DNA of 64,000 nucleotides from Synechococcus sp. NB0720_010. Lineage in GTDB: Bacteria > Cyanobacteriota > Cyanobacteriia > PCC-6307 > Cyanobiaceae. A program made the translations under genes and the position numbers. Shown here one piece after another: positions 56,746 through 64,000 of the stretch. The notes beneath the pieces were generated by a model. That model searched no databases, was not told where the DNA came from, and saw only the letters and a program-made list of their open reading frames with translations. Location of the stretch: positions 124,001 through 188,000 of the forward strand of contig NZ_CP090898.1 of NCBI RefSeq assembly GCF_023078835.1, written 5' to 3'. The stretch's first letter is position 1, and each line of letters starts with the position of its first letter.

Positions 56746-57506
56746 CAAAGGCGAATTGGGCTGTTGTCTCCCCGCAGGACGCAGTGGCTGATGCTCCAGT
56801 CGTAGTTCTGCCAGACCGCCGCCGGGAGTTGGTAGTGACAGCCTTCCCACTGCTCATCGAGCAAGACCCCCTGGGGTTGTGCGGAGCAGTAGGGCCGGCT
56901 GCCTGGACGGGCCAGGTACTGCTGGTGATAGCCCTCGGCGAAGAAAAAGGGTTTGCCCAGGGCAATTTCCGTGGTGATGGCTCCTTTGCCGGAGCCATTC
57001 AGTAGCTGCTGGTAGCGATCAGATGAGGCCTTGGCGACCGCCAGGAGCTTGGGCTCGTTGACGTAGATCGATGAGCGGTACTGGGTACCGGTGTCGTTGC
57101 CCTGGGCCATCCCCTGGGTTGGGTTGTGGCATTCCCAGAAGAGCTTCAGGAGATCACTGAAATCAATGGCGTTGACATCCCAAACCACACGTACGACTTC
57201 GGTGTGACCGGTTCGGCCGGAGCAGACCTCCTCATAGGTCGGGTTCGGGGTGTAGCCACCGGCGTAGCCCACCGCGGTCGTGATCACCCCGGGCAAGCGC
57301 CAGAACCCCTTCTCCGCGCCCCAGAAGCATCCGCAGCCAAAGAGGGCTTCCTGCTGACTGGTGCTCAACGGAGCCTTCAGCGCTGTACCCAGGACCACGT
57401 GGCGATCCGCCGTCGCGATCGGATCGGAGCGTCCTGGTAGGGCCGCTTCTGGTGCAATCAGGTTTGTCTTTGATCCACCCATGCCCTGAAACAGTCCGAA
57501 CACCAC
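56745..57506 (-). CDS. msrA: Peptide methionine sulfoxide reductase (MsrA)
   Basis: A 253-residue MsrA that repairs S-methionine sulfoxide. The catalytic site is LFGCGCFWGAEKGFW (GCFWG box), followed by VGYAGGYTPNPTYEEVCSGRTGHTEVV and FFAEGYHQQYLARPG. An N-terminal extension of about 50 residues precedes the catalytic domain. It heads a compact operon with the MliC-like and small membrane genes, hinting at an envelope or oxidative-stress role. Confidence 0.94.
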   Translation of the reverse strand: MVFGLFQGMGGSKTNLIAPEAALPGRSDPIATADRHVVLGTALKAPLSTSQQEALFGCGCFWGAEKGFWRLPGVITTAVGYAGGYTPNPTYEEVCSGRTGHTEVVRVVWDVNAIDFSDLLKLFWECHNPTQGMAQGNDTGTQYRSSIYVNEPKLLAVAKASSDRYQQLLNGSGKGAITTEIALGKPFFFAEGYHQQYLARPGSRPYCSAQPQGVLLDEQWEGCHYQLPAAVWQNYDWSISHCVLRGDNSPIRL

Positions 57507-57537
57507 AACAGCCTTTGCTGGCCAGAGCCTAGGAAGT

Positions 57538-57792
57538 TCAACCCTCGCTCGAAGTCGACTCCAGGGCGATGTGATTCAGCAGGGTTGTGGTGAAGGTGAA
57601 GAGCAAAAACGGCAGGGACAGCACCAGGATCAGCCCAACGCCCACCAGGGCCACGATCGGTTTGCTGGCGCCCATGAGCGCGAGTCCGGCCGCCAGGCTG
57701 ACAAAGATGACCAGCATCCAAATCAGGATCTGGCCGTAGATATCGCCAAAGGTCAGGGTGCAGCGCAGGCGGTAGGCAGAGCTGGTGAGCAT
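57538..57792 (-). CDS. Small two-helix membrane protein
   Basis: An 84-residue protein with two long hydrophobic helices (about residues 21-42 and 45-72) and short polar ends; it begins MLTSSAYRLRCTLTFGD. I do not recognise a named family. It sits alone between the ABC exporter (83 bases upstream) and msrA (31 bases downstream), all on the minus strand. Confidence 0.6.
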   Translation of the reverse strand: MLTSSAYRLRCTLTFGDIYGQILIWMLVIFVSLAAGLALMGASKPIVALVGVGLILVLSLPFLLFTFTTTLLNHIALESTSSEG

Positions 57793-57875
57793 GGGGGCGC
57801 TCAGCGGAGGCGTCCCTCCAGCTAAGCGAGCTCAAGCGGGCTTGTCCTGGGATGTTGCAAGAACGATGCGGTCCT

Positions 57876-59636
57876 TCAAGCCACGCGCGTGAGTTGTTCC
57901 TCCGCCTGTTCCCGCTCCCAGAGCCTGCGGTAGGTGCCGGCTTCCTCGAGGAGCGCGTTGTGGTGTCCCTGCTGCACCAGACGCCCCTCGTCCAGGACAA
58001 GGATTCGATCACAGGCCGCTGCCGCTGAGAGTTGGTGGCTGATCATCAAGATCGTTCGGTCCCGCTGGGCGCGAATCGAGCTCAGGATGTCGGCGGCCGT
58101 GTTGTTGTCCACGCTGGCCAGGGCGTCATCGAGCACCAAGAGCGGGGCTTGAACCAGCAGGGCACGACCCAGGGCTGTGCGCTGGCGCTGTCCGCCACTC
58201 AGGGTGATGCCGCGCTCCCCTACGAGGGTTTCGTAGCGATCGGGGAAGCCCCGCACATCAGCGGCCAGTCGCGCCTGCTCCGCTGCCTGTTCGATCCGTG
58301 CTTGATCCGCGTCTGGTTCTCCATAGCGGAGGTTGTCGGCGAGGCTCGCAGTGAAGAGGTAGCCCTCCTGGGGGACCAGGGCGACCTGTTGGCGGAGCTG
58401 CTCGAGGTCGAGGGCTGTGATGTCAGTCCCATCGAGGTACAACTGCCCTTCAGGCACGTCCACCATCCGGCCCAGGGCCCTGGCCAAGGTGGTTTTGCCG
58501 CATCCCACGGGTCCGACAACGGCCACGAGTTCCCCTGGGGCAAGGCGGAAGCTGACGTCCTCAAGGGTGTTGCGCTCCGCGTCGGGGTAACGCAGGGTGA
58601 GGCCTCGGGCTTCGATCCCGGCGGCTTGGCTGCCCGTCCGTTGAGGGACTGGCTTTGGTGCCTTAGGGGATTGGATGCGCGGCGTCCGGCGCAGCAGCTC
58701 TTCGACGCGCTCCAGGCTCACCTGGCCGGTCTGGAAGGTATTTAGCGTGAATCCCAGAAGGGCCGTCGGGAAGACCAGTCGCTCGACGTAAAGGATCAAG
58801 GCCACCAAATCCCCGATGGAGAGGCGACCGCTCTCCAGTTGCCCGCTGCCAAGGGCGAGCAGCAACAGCAAACTGACCGACGAGATGCCCTCCAGGAGAG
58901 GGAAGAGCGTGCTGCGGGTGCGGGCTAACTGGAGAGCGTCATCCCGGTAACGCTTGTTGCGCCGCTCGAAGGCCTCCCGCTCGGTGCGTTCTTGGCCATA
59001 GATCTTGATGGCGCTGATGCCGGAGAGGTCCTCCTGGATCAGATCGCTCAATTCACCGAGCGCTTCCTGCTGACGGCGCTGTTGCCGCATCATCCGGCCG
59101 CCGAAGAGTCGAACGGTGATCAACATCAACGGATAGAGCCCCACCGCCGCCAGGCTGAGCAGTGGGTCGATGGCGAGCATCGCCGGCAGTGTCAGGGCGT
59201 AGGCGAGGGCGGTGTTCGTGAGGCTGAGCACCGCAAAGCCCAGCAGGCGCCGCACGTTCTCCACATCACTGGTGGCTCGGCTGATTACTTCGCCGCTGCC
59301 GGTGCTCTGCACCCAACCGGGCTCCTGGCGGAGCATGTGATCGAAGATCTTCTGCTTCAGCTGGGCCTCCACCTGCCGGCCCACTCCGAAGACCAGCATT
59401 CGCGAGACCAGCCGGACGCCCCCCATGAGGGTCGCCAGCACGACGATGATTCCGGCCTGCCGCAGCACGTCGCTGTAGGTGAAGCCGTCCTGGAGGTCAT
59501 CGATGACGCCCCGCACCATCAGCGGGATCGTGACGCTCAAGAGGTTGACGACCACTAGGGCGGCGACGCCCAGAAGCACCGTGCGCCGATAGGGCCGCAG
59601 GTAGCGCTGGATCAGTCCGAAGCGGATCGCCGCCAT
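57876..59636 (-). CDS. ABC exporter, fused permease and ATPase
   Basis: A 586-residue half-transporter. Six transmembrane helices in residues 1-310 are followed by an ATPase with Walker A VGPVGCGKTTLARAL, Q-loop LVPQEGYLF, signature LSGGQRQRTALGRALL, Walker B PLLVLDDALASVD and the H-loop ISHQLSA. It works as a dimer and resembles multidrug/lipid exporters of the MdlB/MsbA type. Substrate is unknown. Confidence 0.93.
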   Translation of the reverse strand: MAAIRFGLIQRYLRPYRRTVLLGVAALVVVNLLSVTIPLMVRGVIDDLQDGFTYSDVLRQAGIIVVLATLMGGVRLVSRMLVFGVGRQVEAQLKQKIFDHMLRQEPGWVQSTGSGEVISRATSDVENVRRLLGFAVLSLTNTALAYALTLPAMLAIDPLLSLAAVGLYPLMLITVRLFGGRMMRQQRRQQEALGELSDLIQEDLSGISAIKIYGQERTEREAFERRNKRYRDDALQLARTRSTLFPLLEGISSVSLLLLLALGSGQLESGRLSIGDLVALILYVERLVFPTALLGFTLNTFQTGQVSLERVEELLRRTPRIQSPKAPKPVPQRTGSQAAGIEARGLTLRYPDAERNTLEDVSFRLAPGELVAVVGPVGCGKTTLARALGRMVDVPEGQLYLDGTDITALDLEQLRQQVALVPQEGYLFTASLADNLRYGEPDADQARIEQAAEQARLAADVRGFPDRYETLVGERGITLSGGQRQRTALGRALLVQAPLLVLDDALASVDNNTAADILSSIRAQRDRTILMISHQLSAAAACDRILVLDEGRLVQQGHHNALLEEAGTYRRLWEREQAEEQLTRVA

Positions 59637-59725
59637 GGATCAAGGCAAGGTTTCGCCAACCTAGGCAGCGACCCCAGAACAGCGTTGTTGAGCGATGCTG
59701 TGCCGGCGCACCCTCAGTCGGCTCG

Positions 59726-60040
59726 ATGGACGAGAACCAGCAGTCTCATCCTCTTTATGGAACCGAACGCGACCTGGTGGACCGGTTGTTGGCCACTGAG
59801 GCACCTGCTGATGCTGATCTGGTGGAGCTGGGTCGCCTGTTGATGCGTTACGAGGGATTTCCCGGGGCCCTGGATCTTCAGGAGGATCTCCAGAAGACTC
59901 TGCGTCTGTGGGGCTTAAGCCGCGAGCAACTGCATCAGCGCACTCGGGCGATCTGGGCTGGCGGCTATCGGCCGGGGGCTGAAGCGGCACCTCAGGCCGT
60001 CGGATCTGGTTTTGACACGTCCGATCAGGACAGTCCCTGA
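59726..60040 (+). CDS. DUF3288 family protein
   Basis: A 104-residue acidic protein of the cyanobacterial DUF3288 family. HPLYGTERDLVDRLLA near the start, ELGRLLMRYEGFPGALDLQE in the middle and WGLSREQLHQRTRAIWAGGY are the expected conserved blocks. Function is unknown. It is divergent from the ABC exporter and upstream of trpD by 41 bases. Confidence 0.8.
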   Translation: MDENQQSHPLYGTERDLVDRLLATEAPADADLVELGRLLMRYEGFPGALDLQEDLQKTLRLWGLSREQLHQRTRAIWAGGYRPGAEAAPQAVGSGFDTSDQDSP

Positions 60041-60081
60041 CCTTTGTTTTTGCTAGAGACCACCTTCGTTCTTGCGTTTTG

Positions 60082-61110
60082 ATGACAGCCCCCCAGTCCT
60101 GGTCGGCCCTTCTCGATCAACTCCTGCGCGGTGAGTCGTTGCAGGGATCGCAGGCACGCGATCTGATGGAGGCCTGGCTGTCTGAACAGCTCGAGCCCGT
60201 TCAAACGGGCGCCTTCCTCGCGGCCCTTCGCTCCAAGGGGATGAACGGTGAGGAGCTGGCGGCCATGGCTGAGGTCCTGCGCGCTGCTGCACCCCTGCCC
60301 TGTGCCCGGCCTGACCTTGAACTGGTGGATACCTGTGGCACCGGTGGGGATGGGGCCAATACGTTCAACATCTCGACGGCCGTTGCTTTTGTGGCCGCCG
60401 CCTGTGGGGCCCAGGTCGCGAAGCACGGAAACCGCAGTGCCAGCGGCAAGGTCGGCTCTGCCGATGTTCTTGAAGCGGTTGGACTGAACCTCAAAGCTTC
60501 AACCGACGTGGTGGTTCAGGCACTCAATGCTGCCGGCGTCACCTTCTTATTTGCTCCGGGCTGGCATCCCGCCTTGGTTGGACTGGCCCCCCTGCGCCGG
60601 GCCCTGGGGGTGAGAACGGTGTTCAACCTGCTGGGTCCCCTGGTCAATCCCCTCAGGCCGGACTATCAGGTCCTTGGTGTCGGAGCAGCGGAGTTGCTCG
60701 AGCCCATGGCCGATGCCTTAGCCCGCTTGGGCTGCCGCCGTGCCGTCGTGGTCTTTGGCCATGGCGGGCTCGATGAAGCATCCCTTTCTGGCCCGAGTGA
60801 GTTGCGTCTGATCCAGGACGGACAGGTGGAACGCCAGCTCTTGGATCCCCAGACGCTGGGCTTGAGCCTCGCTCCGATGGAGGCACTCCGGGGTGGAGAA
60901 CTGGAGGACAACGCTCGGATCCTGGAGGCCGTGCTCCAGGGCCAGGGGAGCCAGGCGCAACAGGATGTGGTGGCCCTGAACGCGGCCCTGGTGATCTGGG
61001 CCGCTGGCTTGGCTGACTCCGTTGCGGCAGCCCTGCCTCTGGCGCAGGCCGCCATGGAGAGTGGAGCCGCCTACGCGCGGCTGCGCAGCCTCAGTCAGGC
61101 CCTGGCTTAG
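60082..61110 (+). CDS. trpD: Anthranilate phosphoribosyltransferase (TrpD)
   Basis: A 342-residue enzyme of tryptophan synthesis. The PRPP site [21 protein letters not shown], the [19 protein letters not shown] loop (split across two anthranilate-binding motifs) and [19 protein letters not shown] are intact. I use ATG 60082; a TTG three bases earlier is in frame. carA follows after 25 bases. Confidence 0.96.
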   Translation: MTAPQSWSALLDQLLRGESLQGSQARDLMEAWLSEQLEPVQTGAFLAALRSKGMNGEELAAMAEVLRAAAPLPCARPDLELVDTCGTGGDGANTFNISTAVAFVAAACGAQVAKHGNRSASGKVGSADVLEAVGLNLKASTDVVVQALNAAGVTFLFAPGWHPALVGLAPLRRALGVRTVFNLLGPLVNPLRPDYQVLGVGAAELLEPMADALARLGCRRAVVVFGHGGLDEASLSGPSELRLIQDGQVERQLLDPQTLGLSLAPMEALRGGELEDNARILEAVLQGQGSQAQQDVVALNAALVIWAAGLADSVAAALPLAQAAMESGAAYARLRSLSQALA

Positions 61111-61135
61111 AACTCCCTTAAGGGAAGATGTCGGC

Positions 61136-62281
61136 ATGAGCAGCTCACCCACCCCTCAACCAGCCCTTCTTGTGTTGGCTGATGGCCTGGTGTTGCGTGG
61201 CGAAGCCTTTGGCGCCAGAGCGACGGCCTTCGGTGAAGTGGTCTTCAACACCGGTATGACCGGTTACCAGGAGGTCATGACCGACCCCAGCTATTCCGGG
61301 CAGTTGGTCACCTTCACCTATCCCGAACTGGGCAATACCGGGGTCAACGGCAGTGATCAAGAGGCCGATGTCCCCCATGTTCGCGGTGTGATCGCCCGTC
61401 AGTTGGCTCCCACCCAGAGCAGCTGGCGCAGTGAAGGCAGCCTCGAGGCCTGGTTAGAGCAACACGGCGTGGTCGGTATCTCCGGCATTGATACCCGCTC
61501 CCTGGTTCGCCACCTGCGCGAGGGCGGTGCCATGAACGGTGCCATCAGTACTGACGGCAGCACGCCCCAGCAGTTGCTGGAGCGGGTCCAGGCGATGCCG
61601 TCAATGGCTGGTTTGAACCTGGCGAAGGACGTCTCCACCAGGGAGCCCTACACCTGGTCATCCCTTTGCACTGCTGCCTTCGATCAACGCCTCCAGGACA
61701 ATCCCGCGACCCCGTACAAGGTCGTGGCGATCGACTTCGGCATCAAACGGGCCATCCTCGAACGGTTGGTGGCCCATGGCTGCGATGTCACGGTGCTGCC
61801 GGCCGACGCCACCTTGGAGCAGGTCCTCGAGCGCCAGCCTGAAGGTGTTTTCCTCTCCAACGGCCCTGGCGACCCCTCGGCTGTGACCAGTGGGATCAAC
61901 CTGGCGAAGTCGTTGGTTGAGCAGGAGGCACTGCCCCTGTTCGGGATCTGCCTGGGGCACCAGATCCTGGGTCTAGCCCTTGGTGGAAGCACGTTCAAGC
62001 TTGGCTATGGCCACCGCGGTCTGAACCACCCGTGCGGGACCACCGGTGTGGTGGAAATCACCAGCCAAAACCACGGTTTCGCCTTGGACGCTGACTCGCT
62101 CCCGGCCGATCAGATGGAGGTCACCCATCTGAATCTCAACGATCGAACCGTGGCGGCCTTTGCCCATCGCCAGAAGCCGATCTTCGGGGTGCAGTACCAC
62201 CCAGAGGCCAGTCCTGGCCCCCACGATGCCGACCATCACTTCGGCCGTTTTGCCGCGCTGATGAGCGAGCGACGGGGCTGA
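61136..62281 (+). CDS. carA: Carbamoyl-phosphate synthase small subunit (CarA)
   Basis: A 381-residue glutaminase subunit that feeds ammonia to CarB for arginine and pyrimidine synthesis. The N-terminal domain has [20 protein letters not shown], and the class I amidotransferase domain has the nucleophile Cys in [17 protein letters not shown] and the His/Glu pair in [15 protein letters not shown] 61136 is the natural start; the frame is open upstream only as a shadow of trpD. Confidence 0.96.
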   Translation: MSSSPTPQPALLVLADGLVLRGEAFGARATAFGEVVFNTGMTGYQEVMTDPSYSGQLVTFTYPELGNTGVNGSDQEADVPHVRGVIARQLAPTQSSWRSEGSLEAWLEQHGVVGISGIDTRSLVRHLREGGAMNGAISTDGSTPQQLLERVQAMPSMAGLNLAKDVSTREPYTWSSLCTAAFDQRLQDNPATPYKVVAIDFGIKRAILERLVAHGCDVTVLPADATLEQVLERQPEGVFLSNGPGDPSAVTSGINLAKSLVEQEALPLFGICLGHQILGLALGGSTFKLGYGHRGLNHPCGTTGVVEITSQNHGFALDADSLPADQMEVTHLNLNDRTVAAFAHRQKPIFGVQYHPEASPGPHDADHHFGRFAALMSERRG

Positions 62282-62382
62282 TCGATCGCAGTTTGTTGCG
62301 GTCGTGCCCGTTTCGAAAACCCTCACTACACTGCGATCGCCAGTGACGTCAGAGGTCAGCAGCCATCACTGATCTGCAGCGA

Positions 62383-62730
62383 TTGACCGTCTCTCTACGC
62401 GGTGGTTTTGAACAGCAGGACGGATGTCTCCTGTTCAGTTTCACCGGGCAGTTGGATGCTTACTCCGAGAAGCAATTTCTCGCCTTTATCAACGACCACC
62501 TCACCAGCACCCCGCAGCCGCTGGTGCTGGACCTGAGCAAGATCGATTTCATCGATTCCTCGGGTCTCGGAGCCCTGGTGCAGTTCGCTAAACACTGCAA
62601 CGACCAGAAGATCCAGTTCTTAGTGGTCGGCAATGCCAGGGTCGTCCAGACGGTGAAACTGGTAAGGCTTGAGGAGTTTCTCCATCTCCAGCCAGACCTC
62701 AACACCGCCCTCGGAGCCATCGCCGCCTGA
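62383..62730 (+). CDS. STAS-domain anti-anti-sigma factor-like protein
   Basis: A 115-residue protein made of one STAS domain. The phosphorylatable Ser is in KIDFIDSSGLGALVQFAKHC, and FSFTGQLDAYSEKQFLAF and VQTVKLVRLEEFLHL are the flanking strands. Such proteins bind and release anti-sigma kinases. No partner kinase is nearby. The start is a TTG at 62383; no ATG or GTG is in frame before it, and an in-frame ATC at 62365 gives a plausible ITDLQR extension. It is separated from carA by 101 bases. Confidence 0.85.
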   Translation: MTVSLRGGFEQQDGCLLFSFTGQLDAYSEKQFLAFINDHLTSTPQPLVLDLSKIDFIDSSGLGALVQFAKHCNDQKIQFLVVGNARVVQTVKLVRLEEFLHLQPDLNTALGAIAA

Positions 62731-63136
62731 TTCGGCAGCCTGGCTGACCCAACTCCAAGCACCGGGATGGCCCGGGGAGTTGGGTCCGCTTCAGCTGGCC
62801 TGGCTAGGGGATGCTGTCTGGGAGTTGCACCAGCGCATGCGCCGCTGCCGCCAGCCGGGACGCAGTTCCGATTTGCATCGAGCCGTTGTGGCGGATGTCC
62901 GCGCAGATGCCCAGGCGGAGGCCCTCGATCGCCTGCAGGAGAAGGGATTGCTCCAGGAGGCCGAACTGGAGTGGGTGCGGCGTGGACGCAATAAAGCGGG
63001 TCGTGGGCCCCGCAAGGGAGAGGCTGGTGTCTATGGCAAGGCCACGGGATTTGAGACAATGGTGGGCTGGCTCTTTCTGCAGAACCCCAGCCGCCTTGCA
63101 CAGCTGCTGGCAGAACTCGAGGACGCCGACCGATAA
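62669..63136 (+). CDS. mrnC: Mini-ribonuclease III (MrnC)
   Basis: Up to 155 residues: an RNase III catalytic domain without the double-stranded RNA-binding domain, which processes 23S rRNA precursors. Motifs are LAWLGDAVWELHQRMRRC (signature helix with the catalytic Asp), RGRNKAGRGPRK, and FETMVGWLFLQNPSRLAQLL with the second acidic site. The only standard start upstream of the domain is TTG 62669, which overlaps the STAS gene by 62 bases; the earliest alternative is a CTG at 62744. rlmB follows after 18 bases, another 23S-maturation gene. Confidence 0.9.
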   Translation: MRSFSISSQTSTPPSEPSPPDSAAWLTQLQAPGWPGELGPLQLAWLGDAVWELHQRMRRCRQPGRSSDLHRAVVADVRADAQAEALDRLQEKGLLQEAELEWVRRGRNKAGRGPRKGEAGVYGKATGFETMVGWLFLQNPSRLAQLLAELEDADR

Positions 63137-63154
63137 CCCCTTTGCCTGACAACC

Positions 63155-64000
63155 ATGAGCCCCCGTTTTGATCGTCGTAAGGACCAGCGCTCGGGCCCAG
63201 GTGGAGGGAAGCCACCCCGCGGCGGCGGACGGTTTGCCGATGATCGATCCGGCGGCGAGCGTCGCGGCGACCGTTTTGGCGGCGAGCGTTTCGGATCGGA
63301 TCGGGGTGGCAACCGCTTTGGCGGGGACGAGGCCGGCGGTGGACGTCCGGGATACCGCTCCGGTGGCCGTCCTGGAGGTCGTCCTGGCGACCGATCTGGT
63401 TTTCGTGGCGGCTCGTCCCGTCCGTTTTCTCCCCGCGGCGAATGGCGTCCCGACGGAGAGCAGCGCGGTGGTGGTGGCGAGAGACGTGAGCGCTTCTCCC
63501 GTTCGGAAGGCCGCCCCGATAGCCGGGGTGAGGCCTCCAGTCGGCCCGAGCGCCGCGGCCCGCGACCCCAGGGCCGCCCGTTTTTGAAGGGACGCTCCTC
63601 TGATCGCTTCCGCGACGAGGCTCAAGAGTCCGGCCGGGACGGTTACCGCCCTGGCGGCAAGGGGCGTTTTGGGGGTCGTCGCGACGAGCAGGGTGGCGGG
63701 CGCAAGCCGTTCTCCCGTGATCGCGACCAGGCCAAGCCCATCGCCGTCGAGGTTCCCGTTGGTGAGGCCGAACGGTTCAACGCCTATCCCGCCGATGATT
63801 TGATCTGGGGGCGCCATGCGGCCCAGGCCGCCCTGGAGAGCGGCCGTCCCGTGCACCGCATCTGGTGCACCCCGGAAATGCGTTTTCAGCCCCGTTTCCT
63901 TCAGTTGCTGCGGGAAGCCAAGTCCGGCGGCGTGCTGGTGGAGGAGGTCACCTGGTCGCGTCTCGGCCAGCTGACCAATGGGGCGGTGCACCAGGGCATC
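63155..64000 (+). CDS. rlmB: 23S rRNA 2'-O-methyltransferase RlmB with RG-rich extension (partial)
   Basis: The gene runs off the right edge after 282 codons. The first 205 or so residues are low complexity, rich in Arg, Gly, Asp and Phe with RGG- and RFGG-like repeats (GDRFGGERFG, GGRPGGRPGDRSG), and predicted disordered. The SpoU/TrmH-family substrate-binding domain then begins: DDLIWGRHAAQAALESGRP, followed by VHRIWCTPEMRF. It methylates a G in 23S rRNA domain V. The position after mrnC supports an rRNA-maturation unit. The catalytic SPOUT domain lies outside the window. Confidence 0.9.
   Translation, partial: MSPRFDRRKDQRSGPGGGKPPRGGGRFADDRSGGERRGDRFGGERFGSDRGGNRFGGDEAGGGRPGYRSGGRPGGRPGDRSGFRGGSSRPFSPRGEWRPDGEQRGGGGERRERFSRSEGRPDSRGEASSRPERRGPRPQGRPFLKGRSSDRFRDEAQESGRDGYRPGGKGRFGGRRDEQGGGRKPFSRDRDQAKPIAVEVPVGEAERFNAYPADDLIWGRHAAQAALESGRPVHRIWCTPEMRFQPRFLQLLREAKSGGVLVEEVTWSRLGQLTNGAVHQGI

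Overview
The window is a dense stretch of a GC-rich unicellular cyanobacterial chromosome, most likely a picocyanobacterium of the Synechococcus/Cyanobium group. The evidence is an oxygenic photosystem II psbA gene, NDH-1 subunit ndhD, phylloquinone genes menD/menB, a solanesyl diphosphate synthase, and many families that are largely or wholly cyanobacterial (Ycf51, DUF760, DUF1350, DUF2605, DUF3288, DUF4332, DUF4336). Coding density is very high: no gap between genes exceeds about 200 bases, many genes overlap by 1-26 bases, and several convergent pairs share their stop codons. No insertion sequence, prophage, integrase, rRNA operon or CRISPR array was seen; one tRNA was found, tRNA-Pro(GGG).

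Layout. 1-8.5 kb: a small secreted protein, a DUF4332 and a ycf51 gene on the minus strand, then on the plus strand a giant TamB/TIC236-type envelope protein, a ROK-family kinase, proA and folB. 8.5-12.9 kb: a lipase-like hydrolase, then an unusual cluster of a DUF6629 membrane protein, another membrane protein and a membrane-anchored alpha/beta hydrolase, faced by a large uncharacterised gene. 12.9-23 kb (mostly minus): M3 oligopeptidase, ndhD, thrB, glk, thrS, a lambda-endolysin-like GH104 protein and trpS. 23-26.5 kb: two uncharacterised genes, a cation-efflux transporter and a degenerate-GTPase/DUF697 membrane protein. 26.5-27.8 kb: psbA (D1:1-type, Gln at canonical position 130) with a structured upstream region. 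27.8-34.9 kb: sugar kinase, short SepF-like protein, ZIP transporter, lepB, menD and menB. 34.9-43.4 kb: L,D-transpeptidase, glgA, murF, Coq4-like, glmU, an MnmC-like methyltransferase and aroA. 43.5-55.7 kb: Nif11-like protein, Rrf2 regulator, ubiD, comB, nitrilase, amidase, murI, prenyl-diphosphate synthase, acsA, peroxiredoxin and exonuclease. 55.7-64 kb: tRNA-Pro, an msrA-lysozyme-inhibitor-like-TM gene set, an ABC exporter, trpD, carA, a STAS protein, Mini-RNase III and the start of rlmB.

Two physiological themes recur. One is cell-wall and envelope work (tamB, murF, murI, glmU, amidase, L,D-transpeptidase, GH104, a MliC-like lysozyme inhibitor, lepB). The other is photosynthetic electron transport and quinones (psbA, ndhD, menD/menB, sds, Coq4-like, UbiD-like). 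Amino-acid, nucleotide and cofactor enzymes fill the remainder.

The window is mostly an ordinary core genome and I did not find a large novel cassette. The most promising less-described items are: three helically phased TTCATGAA palindromes upstream of psbA; a phage-type GH104 lysozyme-like protein and, 35 kb away, a MliC-like inhibitor coupled to msrA; the DUF6629/membrane-hydrolase operon; a pseudo-GTPase DUF697 protein; a short SepF paralogue; and an RG-rich N-terminal extension of about 205 residues on RlmB.
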